In this document: positions 7,150-15,783 of the stretch, piece by piece
Position numbering within the stretch: the first letter of the stretch is position 1
Layout: the number at the start of each line of letters is the position of its first letter
Assembly: GCF_965227505.1 (NCBI RefSeq)
Contig: NZ_OZ245757.1
Location: 2,108,001-2,172,000 of the forward strand
From: Pelagibius sp965227505
GTDB lineage: Bacteria; Pseudomonadota; Alphaproteobacteria; Kiloniellales; Kiloniellaceae
DNA: 64,000 bases
Direction of reading: 5' to 3'
Notes under the pieces: generated by a model
Told to the model about the DNA's origin: nothing
What the model saw: only the letters and a program-made list of their open reading frames with translations
The model's database searches: none
Translations under genes and position numbers: made by a program

Positions 7150-7608
7150 ATGAAATTGTCGAACATCTTTGCGTCGGGACTCTGTGCCGCGCTTGGCGGC
7201 GCGACCCTCGGTCTGGCGGTAACGGCGCTCGCCCAGTCGAATATGCCCAATGCCTGTCCGGTCGACGGCTGCGTGGTGAAGATCGCAGCCGTCGCGAAGG
7301 CGGGGACGGAACTGGCCGTGACCTTCGATGCCAACTTCATGCCCGATCTGTCGAAGAACCACATCCATATCTGGTGGGGCGAAAGCTATACGGTCGAGCA
7401 GGTCAGCAACAACGCCGAGCCCACCTACGGCGTGAAGCAGGGCGACTGGCACCCGACCGACGCCTACCCGGCCTACACCACGCAAAGCGCGGTATCGATC
7501 GGCGCGCGCAACGGCGCCCACACGCTCTGCGTGACGGCCGCCGATAGGAACCACGACATTCTCGATGCCAAGTCCTATCACTGCGTGGACGTGCGTGACC
7601 ATCTGTAG
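7150..7608 (+). CDS. Secreted cysteine-containing protein of unknown function
   Basis: The product is 152 residues with a signal peptide (about 1-30, ending AVTALAQS). The mature part has CPVDGC near its start and two more Cys (HTLCVTAADRN and SYHCVDVRDH), allowing two disulfides in the periplasm. I do not recognise a family. GGAGG eight bases before the ATG at 7150 supports this start over an upstream one. The stop is only eight bases before the kinase-NTPase-WD40 gene, so the two are almost certainly co-transcribed, and this protein might be a partner or ligand of that membrane protein. Confidence 0.8.
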   Translation: MKLSNIFASGLCAALGGATLGLAVTALAQSNMPNACPVDGCVVKIAAVAKAGTELAVTFDANFMPDLSKNHIHIWWGESYTVEQVSNNAEPTYGVKQGDWHPTDAYPAYTTQSAVSIGARNGAHTLCVTAADRNHDILDAKSYHCVDVRDHL

Positions 7609-7616
7609 ACCTGCCG

Positions 7617-10600
7617 ATGACGCTGCCCAGCTACGTCGGCCGCTACAGGGTTTGCGATGAGATTGCAAAGGGCGGCTTCGCGACAGTCGTGCGGGCTTGG
7701 GATGAAGAGCTTGAATCGTCCGTAGCGGTCAAGATCCTTCATCCCAACCTCGCCGAGGACGAAGCCCTGCAGTCGCGCTTCGTTGAGGAGGCCCGCCTCC
7801 TGCGGCGGGTTCGCTCGGCCCAGGTGGTGACGGTCCATGACGTCGGGCGCCTGAACGACGGCCGACCCTACTTCGTGATGGACTTCGCCGACCGCGGCAC
7901 GCTGGCGCAACGTATCCGCCCGGACGACGGCACCAGCCCGGACCCGCGGGAACTCACAGTGCTGGTGGACGCCCTGGCGGACGGCCTGGCAGCGGTCCAC
8001 GAGGCCGGGCTGGTGCACCGGGACGTCAAGCCGGCCAACATCCTGTTTCAGCTTGCGCGGCGCGCGCCGGTCGAAGCGGATGCGACGCTGGTGAACGAGC
8101 ATCATACGCCGCAGGCTCTGCCGCATCAGCTCGTCGCCGCCGACGAGCGCGTTCTGGTCGGCGACCTCGGCATCGCCAAAGATCTCGTCAGGCACGGACC
8201 GCTGGCGACCATTGTCGGCGGCACCCCGCTTTACGAAGCGCCGGAGCAGCGCGACGGCGTCGGCGATGTGCTGCCGGCTGTCGACATCTATTCGGCGACC
8301 GCCCTGTTGTGGCACGTTCTGACGGGCCAGCGGCCGCCCCATGCCGAGGTGGTTGCAAGTCACCTGCCGTCCCTGCCCGCAGAGTGGCACCCGGTGATCG
8401 AACAGGGCATGGCTCTGGATCCTGCGGCGCGCTTCACCGGCATCGAAAGCTGGCGCGCGGCAATCCACGACGTCCTGGCCCGACTGGTTGCCGAGGCCGA
8501 AGACGAGATCCCGACCCGCATCGTGCCTGACGCCGGCGGCCGCGACACGGCCTGCCCCTACAAGGGCCTGGCGGCTTATCAGCCGGAAGACGCCGGCACC
8601 TTCTTCGGCCGCGAGGCTCTGGTCGACGAACTGGTGCGACGGATACAGTTGGAGCGGGTGCTCGTAGTGGGCGGTCCCTCGGGCAGCGGCAAGTCCTCCC
8701 TCGTGCGCGCCGGTCTGGTGCCGGCGCTGAAGGCCGGCGCCCTGCTCGGCAGCGATACCTGGCGCGCCATCCTGATGACGCCGGGCCGTGATCCGCTGAC
8801 GGAGCTGCACTACGCCCTCACCAGCGCCCTGCCCGCCGGCAAGACCGCCATTCCGGTGGCCGACCTGCTGGCGCGACCCGGCCTCGCCCGGCATCTGGGG
8901 CGCAGCGACGAGACCGATACGCCGGTCCTGCTGTGCATCGATCAGTTCGAGGAACTCTTCACCCTGGCGCCGGAAAGCCAACGCCAAGCCTTTATCGGCG
9001 CCCTCTCGGCCATGACCGATCCGGCCGACAGCAGCGTCCGGGTGGTGATCGCCGTGCGGGCCGATTTCTACGCGGCCTGCGCCGAGGTGCCCTGGCTTGC
9101 CGAGCGCATCTCCGGGAACCAGGTCCTGGTCGGCCCGATGACCCGGTCCGAATTGCGCCGCGCCATCAGTGAACCGGCGCGCCGCGCCGGCCTCTACGTC
9201 GAGCGCAACCTGATCGAGGCGATCATCGAAGAAGCGGGCGAGGAAGCCGGTTCCCTGCCGCTGGTCGCCCACGCGCTGGTGGAAACCTGGCTGCGCCGCC
9301 AGGGCAACCGCCTGACGGTGGCCGGATATCGGGAAGCCGGCGGCGTCGCGGGAGCGATCAGCCAGACCGCCGAGGCCACCTATCAAAGCAGTTTCGGCAA
9401 TGCGGAGCGCGATGCCACGCGGCGTCTCTTTCTGCGTCTGGTCACGCCCGGTGAAGAGACGCCTGACACCCGCCGCATCCTGGCGCGCGGGGAGATCGAA
9501 CACGACAGTACGCCGAAGGTGCTGCAGCGTGTCGTTGAGCGCCTGACCGAGGCCAGGCTGCTGACCGTCGACGCTCAGAACGTCCAGATCGCCCACGAAG
9601 CGCTGCTCCGCACCTGGCCGCGGCTGCGCGACTGGATCGAGGAAAGCCGCGACGACCTGCGCACGCGCCAGCGCCTCGCCCGCGCCGCGGCGGAGTGGGA
9701 CACCGCCGGCCGCGATGCCGACCTGCTGTACCGCGGCACCCCCCTGCTGGCAGCGCAGGACTGGGCGGCCAAGCGGCCCGACCTGCCGGGAGAACTCGAC
9801 CGCGCCTTCATCGATGCCTCGGCCCGGGCCAAGGCCGAAGCGGTTACCGCTGCCACCGAGCGGCGGCGGCGGCAGCGGCGCACGCGCCGCGTGGCGGTGT
9901 CGATGCTGTCGTTTCTCGCGGTCGGCGCCTCAGCCGCCTCGGTCGTCGCCTTTCTGGCTCTGCGCGAAGCCCAGGAGAACGAGGAGCGGGCCGAGCGCGC
10001 CACCGCCGAAGCGACCGAACGCTTCGCCGGGGCACTGGGCGCCGCCGCCAACGGCCTGGTCGAAGCCGATCCGCTGCTGGCCCTGGCCCTCGCCGCCGAG
10101 GCGGTCGCCCGCTCCGGGCCGGGCCCCTCGGGCTTCGACGCCCGCGCCTCCATGATCGCCGCGCGCGATGCTCTCACCGGCGACGGCCCCTTTCTCGTCG
10201 GCAGCCCCGTCCCCGCCGGCGATGCCCTGGCGATTGCCATGACGCCGGACGGGACGCTGCTGGCCACCGGCCGGCGCGACGGCACCATAGAGATCATCGA
10301 CGTCGCCATGCGCCGGCCTGTCGGCCCCAGTCTGCAAGGCCACAGCGGCGGCATCCAGGATCTTCATTTCACGCCCGACGCGCGCCACCTGGTCTCCGCC
10401 GGCGACGACGGTGCCGTCCACATCCGGGCTGTGGGGGACGGCCTGGGCGGCCAGGCGCGCACCATCGCCCAGTCGCAGGACATCGTCTGGGGCGTAAGGG
10501 TCGACCCTGCGGGAGATCGTCTCGCCGCCGCCGGTGAAGACGGCAGCGTCCGGCTCTGGGACGTGCCGAAGGGGGACGTGCCGAAGGGGGACATGGCGGA

Positions 10601-12101
10601 GGGTGCCCCGCCGCGCGCACCGCTGATCGATCGCGCCAGTGATTTCCTGAGCGTCCGCTTCACCCCCGACGGCAAGGGGCTGGTCGCAGGGACCGGGGCC
10701 GGCGACATCTTCGCCTGGGCGCTGCCGTCGGCGGAGTTCGTCTTCGAGCCGATCCGCAGCGCGCATACCAGCGACGTCTGGAGCCTGGCCTTCAGTCCGC
10801 AGGGCGACCGCTTCGCCACCGCCAGCAGCGACTCCACCTCGATGCTGGTCGACTACCCCGGAGGCAGAATCATCGGCCAGGCTTTCGCCGGCGCCGGAGC
10901 GATCAACGAAGTGGCCTTTGCCCCTGACGGAGAGACCCTGTTCGGCGGCGGGGGCGACGGCGCCCTGCATCTCTGGCAGCCGATCCGCAACGAACCTATC
11001 GCCTCGACGCCCAGCGGGCACAGCCGCGGCATCATCGACATCGAGGTCAGCCGCGACGGCCACCGCCTGGCGACCCTCGGCCGCGATCAGCTTGTGCGTC
11101 TCTGGCAGATGGGGATCGACCAGCCCCTGGCCAGCGCGCAGCGGGTGCCGGGTGCGGCGGCCAAGGGGCTGGCGGTCAGCGCCGACGGGCGCCTGCTGGC
11201 GGCCGGAGACGACAGTGGCGTGATCACGGTCTGGGACCCGCAGGCGCCTGGAAACGCCCAGGTCCTGACCGGCCATCGCCACCAGGTCTGGGCGCTGTCC
11301 TTCGCACCGGACGGAGGCCTGCTGGCGGCCGGAGACCGCAGCGGGGAGGTGCGGCTCTGGGACCTTGAGAGCGGCAGCCAGCACAGCCTGCTGAAGGGCG
11401 ATCAGGGTGCGGTCTGGTCGCTCGCCTTTGCGGCCGGCGGCCAGCGGCTGATCGCGGCCAGCGACGGCGGCATCAGCCTCTGGGACGTCGCGGAGGGCAC
11501 ACGCGAGACAGTTCTGGACTATGACGGCGGTGCGGTGACCCGCGCCGCGCTGGCTCCCGACGAGAGCTTGCTGGCGGTGGCTGCGACCGACGGAGGCATC
11601 CGACTCTGGGACCTGGACGACGCCAGCCTGCGGCGGGAATTCCAGGCCGAGGACGATGTGATCTGGAGCCTCGCCTTCAGCCCGGACGGGCGCAGCCTTG
11701 CCGCAGCCTCCAGCGACGAGGTGGTGACGCTCTGGGACGTCGAGACCGGTGCCAACCTCGGCATCTTGACCGGCCACACCGGCGGTGCGACCGATCTGGC
11801 CTATCTTGCCGACGGCGTAACCCTGGTGGTCACCGACCGCAGCGGGCAGTTGCACCTCTGGGACGTCCCGACGGGCCGGCGCCTGGCGGAGGCCCGGCCG
11901 GGCCACGAGGGCGCCAGCTGGCGGGTGGCGGTCCATCCGGACGGCCAGCGCTTTGCCACCAGCGGCGACGACGGCCGGGTGCTGTTCTGGAACAGCCTGA
12001 GCATGGCCCGCGCCTGCGCCATCAGCAGCCATGCCTTCGACACCACCCGGCGCGATCAATACCTCGGCGTGGGCGAAGCCTCCCAGGCTTGCGCGCCGTG
12101 A
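7617..12101 (+). CDS. Ser/Thr protein kinase - STAND-type NTPase - TM - WD40 protein
   Basis: This 1494-residue multidomain protein starts with a Hanks-type kinase: glycine loop about 16-27, Lys39, HRDVKPAN with Asp136, DLG at 183-185 and APE at 208-210. About 30 extra residues lie between the catalytic loop and DLG. A P-loop NTPase follows (GGPSGSGKSS at 352-361, Walker B LLCIDQFEEL at 438-447), as in STAND proteins linked to WD40 domains. One TM helix lies near 759-781. From about 867 to the end, repeats of the type LAFSPDGxxLAAxxxDGxxxLWD give roughly 14 blades, enough for two propellers, predicted outside the membrane if the kinase is cytosolic. Three 15-bp coding repeats lie at 10558-10602. 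Such proteins are thought to be signalling hubs; the ligand is unknown. Confidence 0.92.
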   Translation: MTLPSYVGRYRVCDEIAKGGFATVVRAWDEELESSVAVKILHPNLAEDEALQSRFVEEARLLRRVRSAQVVTVHDVGRLNDGRPYFVMDFADRGTLAQRIRPDDGTSPDPRELTVLVDALADGLAAVHEAGLVHRDVKPANILFQLARRAPVEADATLVNEHHTPQALPHQLVAADERVLVGDLGIAKDLVRHGPLATIVGGTPLYEAPEQRDGVGDVLPAVDIYSATALLWHVLTGQRPPHAEVVASHLPSLPAEWHPVIEQGMALDPAARFTGIESWRAAIHDVLARLVAEAEDEIPTRIVPDAGGRDTACPYKGLAAYQPEDAGTFFGREALVDELVRRIQLERVLVVGGPSGSGKSSLVRAGLVPALKAGALLGSDTWRAILMTPGRDPLTELHYALTSALPAGKTAIPVADLLARPGLARHLGRSDETDTPVLLCIDQFEELFTLAPESQRQAFIGALSAMTDPADSSVRVVIAVRADFYAACAEVPWLAERISGNQVLVGPMTRSELRRAISEPARRAGLYVERNLIEAIIEEAGEEAGSLPLVAHALVETWLRRQGNRLTVAGYREAGGVAGAISQTAEATYQSSFGNAERDATRRLFLRLVTPGEETPDTRRILARGEIEHDSTPKVLQRVVERLTEARLLTVDAQNVQIAHEALLRTWPRLRDWIEESRDDLRTRQRLARAAAEWDTAGRDADLLYRGTPLLAAQDWAAKRPDLPGELDRAFIDASARAKAEAVTAATERRRRQRRTRRVAVSMLSFLAVGASAASVVAFLALREAQENEERAERATAEATERFAGALGAAANGLVEADPLLALALAAEAVARSGPGPSGFDARASMIAARDALTGDGPFLVGSPVPAGDALAIAMTPDGTLLATGRRDGTIEIIDVAMRRPVGPSLQGHSGGIQDLHFTPDARHLVSAGDDGAVHIRAVGDGLGGQARTIAQSQDIVWGVRVDPAGDRLAAAGEDGSVRLWDVPKGDVPKGDMAEGAPPRAPLIDRASDFLSVRFTPDGKGLVAGTGAGDIFAWALPSAEFVFEPIRSAHTSDVWSLAFSPQGDRFATASSDSTSMLVDYPGGRIIGQAFAGAGAINEVAFAPDGETLFGGGGDGALHLWQPIRNEPIASTPSGHSRGIIDIEVSRDGHRLATLGRDQLVRLWQMGIDQPLASAQRVPGAAAKGLAVSADGRLLAAGDDSGVITVWDPQAPGNAQVLTGHRHQVWALSFAPDGGLLAAGDRSGEVRLWDLESGSQHSLLKGDQGAVWSLAFAAGGQRLIAASDGGISLWDVAEGTRETVLDYDGGAVTRAALAPDESLLAVAATDGGIRLWDLDDASLRREFQAEDDVIWSLAFSPDGRSLAAASSDEVVTLWDVETGANLGILTGHTGGATDLAYLADGVTLVVTDRSGQLHLWDVPTGRRLAEARPGHEGASWRVAVHPDGQRFATSGDDGRVLFWNSLSMARACAISSHAFDTTRRDQYLGVGEASQACAP

Positions 12102-12123
12102 CGGCAGCGGGAAGCGGTTCGGG

Positions 12124-12471
12124 TCAGTAGAGGCGTCCGCCGTTGGGCACCGGTTTGTCGGCGGTCACCAGCACCACCTCGCCCGCATCGTCGGGAAAGC
12201 CGAGAACCAGGATCTCCGACATGAACTTGCCGATCTGCTTGGGCGGAAAGTTCACCACCGCCGCCACCTGCTTGCCGACCAGGTCCTCGACCGCATAGTG
12301 GACGGTGATCTGGGCCGAGGTCTTCTTCACGCCGAGAGGCGCGCCGAAGTCCACCCAGAGCTTGATCGCCGGGCGCCGCGCCTCGGGAAAGGGCTGCGCA
12401 TCCACAATGGTGCCGACGCGCACGTCGACCTGGAGAAAGTCGTCGAAAGTGATGGGGGCGGTCTCGGTCAT
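12124..12471 (-). CDS. csaA: CsaA-like tRNA-binding domain protein
   Basis: This 115-residue protein is a single OB-fold tRNA-binding domain. ITFDDFLQVDVRVGTIVDAQ at the N-terminus and GKQVAAVVNFPPKQIGKFMSE with VLVLGFPDD in the second half are characteristic of CsaA. CsaA homologues are dimeric and have been described as export-related chaperones and as tRNA binders. The gene is convergent with the WD40 protein, 22 bases from its stop. No operon partner is apparent. Confidence 0.9.
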   Translation of the reverse strand: MTETAPITFDDFLQVDVRVGTIVDAQPFPEARRPAIKLWVDFGAPLGVKKTSAQITVHYAVEDLVGKQVAAVVNFPPKQIGKFMSEILVLGFPDDAGEVVLVTADKPVPNGGRLY

Positions 12472-12613
12472 GATCGGCTCGGGAGTTCGCGGGGAGCAGT
12501 CGGCGGGGCGGCGCGGGCGACGCTATCACCGGCGCCGGGCGCCGGGCAAGAGATCAGCCCCGGATGGCTTGCCGGCAGCCGGCTCGGCGAGGGTGCGTGG
12601 CCAACGCGCACGA

Positions 12614-13579
12614 TCAGATCTCGAGTCCGCGCTCCCAGGGTGGCTGTGGCTGCCACTGCGCGAGCAGAAAGTCGATGAAGCTGCGGACCTTCGGCACACC
12701 ACGTCGGTTTTCCAGATAGACGGCATGAATGCCAGTCTCCATGGCGCCCGGATTGGCCTGCCATTCGGTCAGGACGGGGACCAGCCTGCCCGCAGCCACC
12801 TCCGCGCCGACCAGCCAGGTCGGCATCATGACAAACCCAAGGCCGGAGAGCGCGAGTTGGACCAGGGTCTCTGAACTGTTGGCCCGCACCCGGGCCTCCA
12901 GCTCGACCGCTTCGGGCCCGGCGTCCCCTCGGGGCCCCCCTCCGGCACCCTCCTGGAAGCGCCAGATGTCGCGGCCCGGCCCGTAGGCGAAGGTCAGACA
13001 GCTGTGGTCGGCCAGGTCACGGGGCGTCTCCGGGCGCCCGGCCCGCTGCAGATAGGCAGGGCTGGCGCAGACGAGGCGCCGGTGACCGGCCAGTCTGCGC
13101 GCAATGAGACCGCCGTCCTCCAGCCCGCCCAGGCGAATGGCAACATCGATATTCAGGGCCACCAGATCGGTCAGGGCGTCGGTGAACAGAAGGTCCAGCC
13201 GCACTCCGGGACAGGCCTCGAGATAGGCGCTCAGGACCGGCGTCAGATGCAGGCGCCCGAAAGCCAGCGGCGCGCTGACCCGCAAAACCCCATGCGGCTG
13301 GTCGCCGCCGGCGACCGAGCGGTCGGCCTCTTCCAGGTCCCCCAGCAGGCGCACGGCCTTCTCGTGGTAGCCCCGCCCGGCATCGGTCAGGGTCACCTTG
13401 CGGGTCGAGCGGTTCAGCAGCCGGACCGACAGCTTGGCTTCCAGGGCGTCGACCTGGCGGGTCACCGAAGAGGTGGCGAGCCCCATGCGCCGCGCGGCCG
13501 GGGCGAAACCGCCGGCCTCGACGACAGAAACGAAGGCTTTCATAGAGGCGAGTTGATCCAACGGATCCTGGCTTTGCAT
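12614..13579 (-). CDS. LysR-family transcriptional regulator
   Basis: This 321-residue regulator has an N-terminal helix-turn-helix (ASMKAFVSVVEAGGFAPAARRMGLATSSVTRQVDALE) and a periplasmic-binding-type effector domain. It resembles the CrgA/AaeR-like subgroup (VALNIDVAIRLGGLEDGGLIARRL). I chose the ATG at 13579 (MQSQDP) because the frame upstream has no family similarity. It is divergent from the FAD monooxygenase at 13679, the likely target, with a small dyad at 13591-13603 in the gap. Confidence 0.9.
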   Translation of the reverse strand: MQSQDPLDQLASMKAFVSVVEAGGFAPAARRMGLATSSVTRQVDALEAKLSVRLLNRSTRKVTLTDAGRGYHEKAVRLLGDLEEADRSVAGGDQPHGVLRVSAPLAFGRLHLTPVLSAYLEACPGVRLDLLFTDALTDLVALNIDVAIRLGGLEDGGLIARRLAGHRRLVCASPAYLQRAGRPETPRDLADHSCLTFAYGPGRDIWRFQEGAGGGPRGDAGPEAVELEARVRANSSETLVQLALSGLGFVMMPTWLVGAEVAAGRLVPVLTEWQANPGAMETGIHAVYLENRRGVPKVRSFIDFLLAQWQPQPPWERGLEI

Positions 13580-13590
13580 AGAACGCAACG

Positions 13591-13603
13591 ATACTTCCCG
13601 TAT
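13591..13603. promoter_or_regulatory. Small dyad between LysR and monooxygenase genes
   Basis: ATAC, five bases, GTAT: a T-N11-A-like arrangement 12 bases upstream of the LysR start and followed by an AT-rich stretch. It is a candidate LysR binding site. Confidence 0.4.
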
Positions 13604-13678
13604 TCTCGGTATTATAATTATCGATGACAAGGGCGATCTTCCGGGGCAGTCAAAGGCCCACAGCAAGGAGACCGCTCC

Positions 13679-14866
13679 ATGCCCATAACCCCCAAACGCC
13701 TTTCGACGCCGCCATCCACGGCCTCGAAACGCCGCGCCCTCATCGCCGGCGGTTCCCTGGCGGGACTCTTCGCCGGCACCCTGCTGCGGCAACAGGGTTG
13801 GAGCGTCGACATCTTCGAGCGTTCATCCCGGAGCCTGGAGAGCCAGGGCGCCGGCCTGGTCGAGCAGGCCGATCTGGTGCGTGCCCTGCGTGCGCTCGGG
13901 ATCGCGCCGGTCGAGCCTCTTGGCGTGACCGCTTTCGAGCGGGTGACCCTGGACCGGCAGGGCCGCTTCATCGACCGGGATCGCAGCCACCAGACCCAGC
14001 ATGCCTGGGACCGGATCTACCGGGCCCTGCGGGAGCGCTTTCCCGAGGCGCACTATCATCTAGGCCACGCGGTGACCGGGCTGGCCCAGAACCATAAGGA
14101 CGTGCGGCTGGACTTCGCGGACGGCAGCAGCGCGGAGGGCGACCTGCTGATCGGCGCTGACGGCACACTCTCCGCAGTGCGGGACGCCGTCGCGCCCGGG
14201 GTGGCGCCCCGCTATGCCGGCTACGTCGCCTGGCGCGGCCTGATTCCCGAATCCGCGCTGGGGGCGGAGGCCCATCGTGACCTCGCCGGACGCTTTGCGT
14301 TCTATCGCCTGGACGGCTCGCACATCCTGGGCTACCTGGTGCCCGGCGCCGACGGAGCCACGGAACCCGGCGCCCGGCGCTACAACTGGGTCTGGTACCG
14401 GCAGGCCCCGGCCGGTGCGCCGCTGGACCGGCTGCTGACGGACCGCAACGGTCACCGCCACAGGATTTCCATGACTCCGGACAGGCTGGACCTGGCGGTC
14501 GCCGCAGAGATGCGGGCCGCCGCGGCCAGCCTTCTGCCGCCGGCCTTTGCCGAGGCGGTAGCCGCAACGCCGGAGCCCTTCATCCAGGCCATCCACGACC
14601 TCGAGGCGCCGCGCCTGCTCTATGGGCGGGTCGCCCTGATCGGCGATGCAGCCGCTGTGGTCAGGCCTCATACGGCACGCGGCATCGACAAGGCGGCGGG
14701 AGACGCGTTTGCTCTGGCGCAGGCGCTGGCCGCCCGGCCGGCACCGCTGCCCGAAGCCCTTCAGGATTGGGAGATTGCGCGGCTCACAGAAGCCCAGGCC
14801 ATCGTCCGGCATGGCCGGCGCCTCGGCGCTCCCCTGGAGCCGGAACGCAGCAGCCAGCAGGCTTAA
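13679..14866 (+). CDS. FAD-dependent aromatic hydroxylase-like monooxygenase
   Basis: This 395-residue class A flavoprotein has the dinucleotide motif ALIAGGSLAGLFAGTLLRQQ near residues 20-40, the second motif LLIGADGTLSAVR near 155, and the FAD ribityl-binding GDAAAVVRPHTARGIDKAAGDA near 322. The last stretch resembles 2,6-dihydroxypyridine 3-hydroxylase-type enzymes. These use NAD(P)H and O2 to hydroxylate an aromatic ring in the cytosol. AAGGAG precedes the start. It is divergent from a LysR gene, the usual arrangement for an inducible catabolic enzyme. The substrate is unknown. Confidence 0.88.
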   Translation: MPITPKRLSTPPSTASKRRALIAGGSLAGLFAGTLLRQQGWSVDIFERSSRSLESQGAGLVEQADLVRALRALGIAPVEPLGVTAFERVTLDRQGRFIDRDRSHQTQHAWDRIYRALRERFPEAHYHLGHAVTGLAQNHKDVRLDFADGSSAEGDLLIGADGTLSAVRDAVAPGVAPRYAGYVAWRGLIPESALGAEAHRDLAGRFAFYRLDGSHILGYLVPGADGATEPGARRYNWVWYRQAPAGAPLDRLLTDRNGHRHRISMTPDRLDLAVAAEMRAAAASLLPPAFAEAVAATPEPFIQAIHDLEAPRLLYGRVALIGDAAAVVRPHTARGIDKAAGDAFALAQALAARPAPLPEALQDWEIARLTEAQAIVRHGRRLGAPLEPERSSQQA

Positions 14867-14901
14867 GCCCGGCCGGAAGCCCCGCTGGCCCAGCAAAGCA
14901 A

Positions 14902-14925
14902 AAGGGCCGTCCGGAGACGGCCCTT
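14902..14925. terminator. Bidirectional terminator between monooxygenase and phasin genes
   Basis: AAGGGCCGTC, CGGA, GACGGCCCTT forms a perfect 10-bp stem between convergent genes. It is followed by TTCTT on the plus strand and TTTGC on the minus strand. Confidence 0.75.
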
Positions 14926-14958
14926 CTTGGAGGCTTTCGGAAAAAGCGTCCGCGAGAC

Positions 14959-15465
14959 TTACTTCTTCTTCGCGGTCTTCTTCACTTCGCTGGTGAACTC
15001 ACCGAAGCTCTCGCTGACGCGGGAGGTCAGCAGCTCGGCGGCTTCGCCGTTGGACTTGGTCGCCATCTCGGTCAGCTCACGCAGGTTGGCGAGAGAGGCT
15101 TCGTAAGCCTGCTTCATCAGCTCGGCCTGCTTGGCCAGCTTGTCCTGCGGGGTGCCGGCGGCGTTCAGCTCGCTGAAAGCCTTGGAGGCTTCCTCGATGG
15201 ACTGGCGCAGGATCTCGGCCTGACGGCGGACCACCGCCTGGGCGCCTTCCAGGGCAACCTTGTTGGCAGAGGCCACGGCTTCGATGTTGCGCTTCTGCGC
15301 CTGCACCAGAGCCTGGGCGTCGACACCGGGGACCTTGAACTGCTCCGGAACGGCGGTGAAATCGATCTTCTCCCACTGCTCCGCAAGCTTGCTGGGATCC
15401 ATCAGGGACGCAAAGTCGAACTTGGCGAACTCACCGTTCAGAAAAGGGTTACCAGAAACAGCCAT
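14959..15465 (-). CDS. Phasin family protein
   Basis: The 168-residue amphipathic helical protein coats polyhydroxyalkanoate granules. The phasin core runs through VDAQALVQAQKRNIEAVASA and QAELMKQAYEASLANLRELTEMATKSNGEA. The C-terminus is Lys-rich (EVKKTAKKK). GAGGAG lies nine bases before the ATG at 15465. The promoter is unusually clear (TTGACC, 17 bases, TATATC) and is bracketed by TGC/GCA dyads like the sites used by the PHA repressor PhaR. This suggests granule-responsive expression, although no phaR gene is in the window. Confidence 0.92.
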   Translation of the reverse strand: MAVSGNPFLNGEFAKFDFASLMDPSKLAEQWEKIDFTAVPEQFKVPGVDAQALVQAQKRNIEAVASANKVALEGAQAVVRRQAEILRQSIEEASKAFSELNAAGTPQDKLAKQAELMKQAYEASLANLRELTEMATKSNGEAAELLTSRVSESFGEFTSEVKKTAKKK

Positions 15466-15509
15466 CACTCGAACTCCTCGATTTGTGCGGGGACTGCCCG
15501 CCTCAATGT

Positions 15510-15518
15510 TGCACCGCA
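15510..15518. promoter_or_regulatory. TGC-N3-GCA dyad, candidate PhaR site downstream of phasin promoter
   Basis: TGCACCGCA lies within TTGCACCGCACAA, between the -10 box and the phasin start codon. Confidence 0.45.
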
Positions 15519-15537
15519 CAATACCTGTGGTGACGCT

Positions 15538-15566
15538 GATATAAGAGGCTGCAACCGGAGGGTCAA
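15538..15566 (-). promoter_or_regulatory. Sigma-70-type promoter of the phasin gene
   Basis: On the minus strand, TTGACC (15566-15561) and TATATC (15543-15538) are separated by exactly 17 bases. They lie about 70 bases before the start codon. Confidence 0.7.
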
Positions 15567-15576
15567 GCGATTTTTT

Positions 15577-15585
15577 TGCACTGCA
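15577..15585. promoter_or_regulatory. TGCA-N-TGCA dyad, candidate PhaR site upstream of -35
   Basis: TGCACTGCA lies within TTTGCACTGCACAAAA, 11 bases upstream of the phasin -35 box. It shares its TTGCAC-GCACAA frame with the site at 15510. Confidence 0.5.
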
Positions 15586-15783
15586 CAAAAATCGCGTAAA
15601 ATCGGCAGAAATCCTAGCCTCTGCGCTGCTAGCAGGCGCAGCGAAAGCAGGCGCGGAGGCGTTCCGGCGGGGCGGGCGGGAACGGCCGAGGGCCCTGGCA
15701 GGTATCCGCTCTATTTGCAGGAGTTGGAGCGGCTCAGGGCTGGCTGGATCGCTCTTGGCGATTCCATCAGGCCCTGATCCGCT

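Noticed and set aside
7578..12059. Long minus-strand open frames opposite the kinase-NTPase-WD40 gene
   Set aside because: The plus strand shows three clear domain families throughout. The antisense frames are Gly/Ala/Arg-rich with no recognisable motif.
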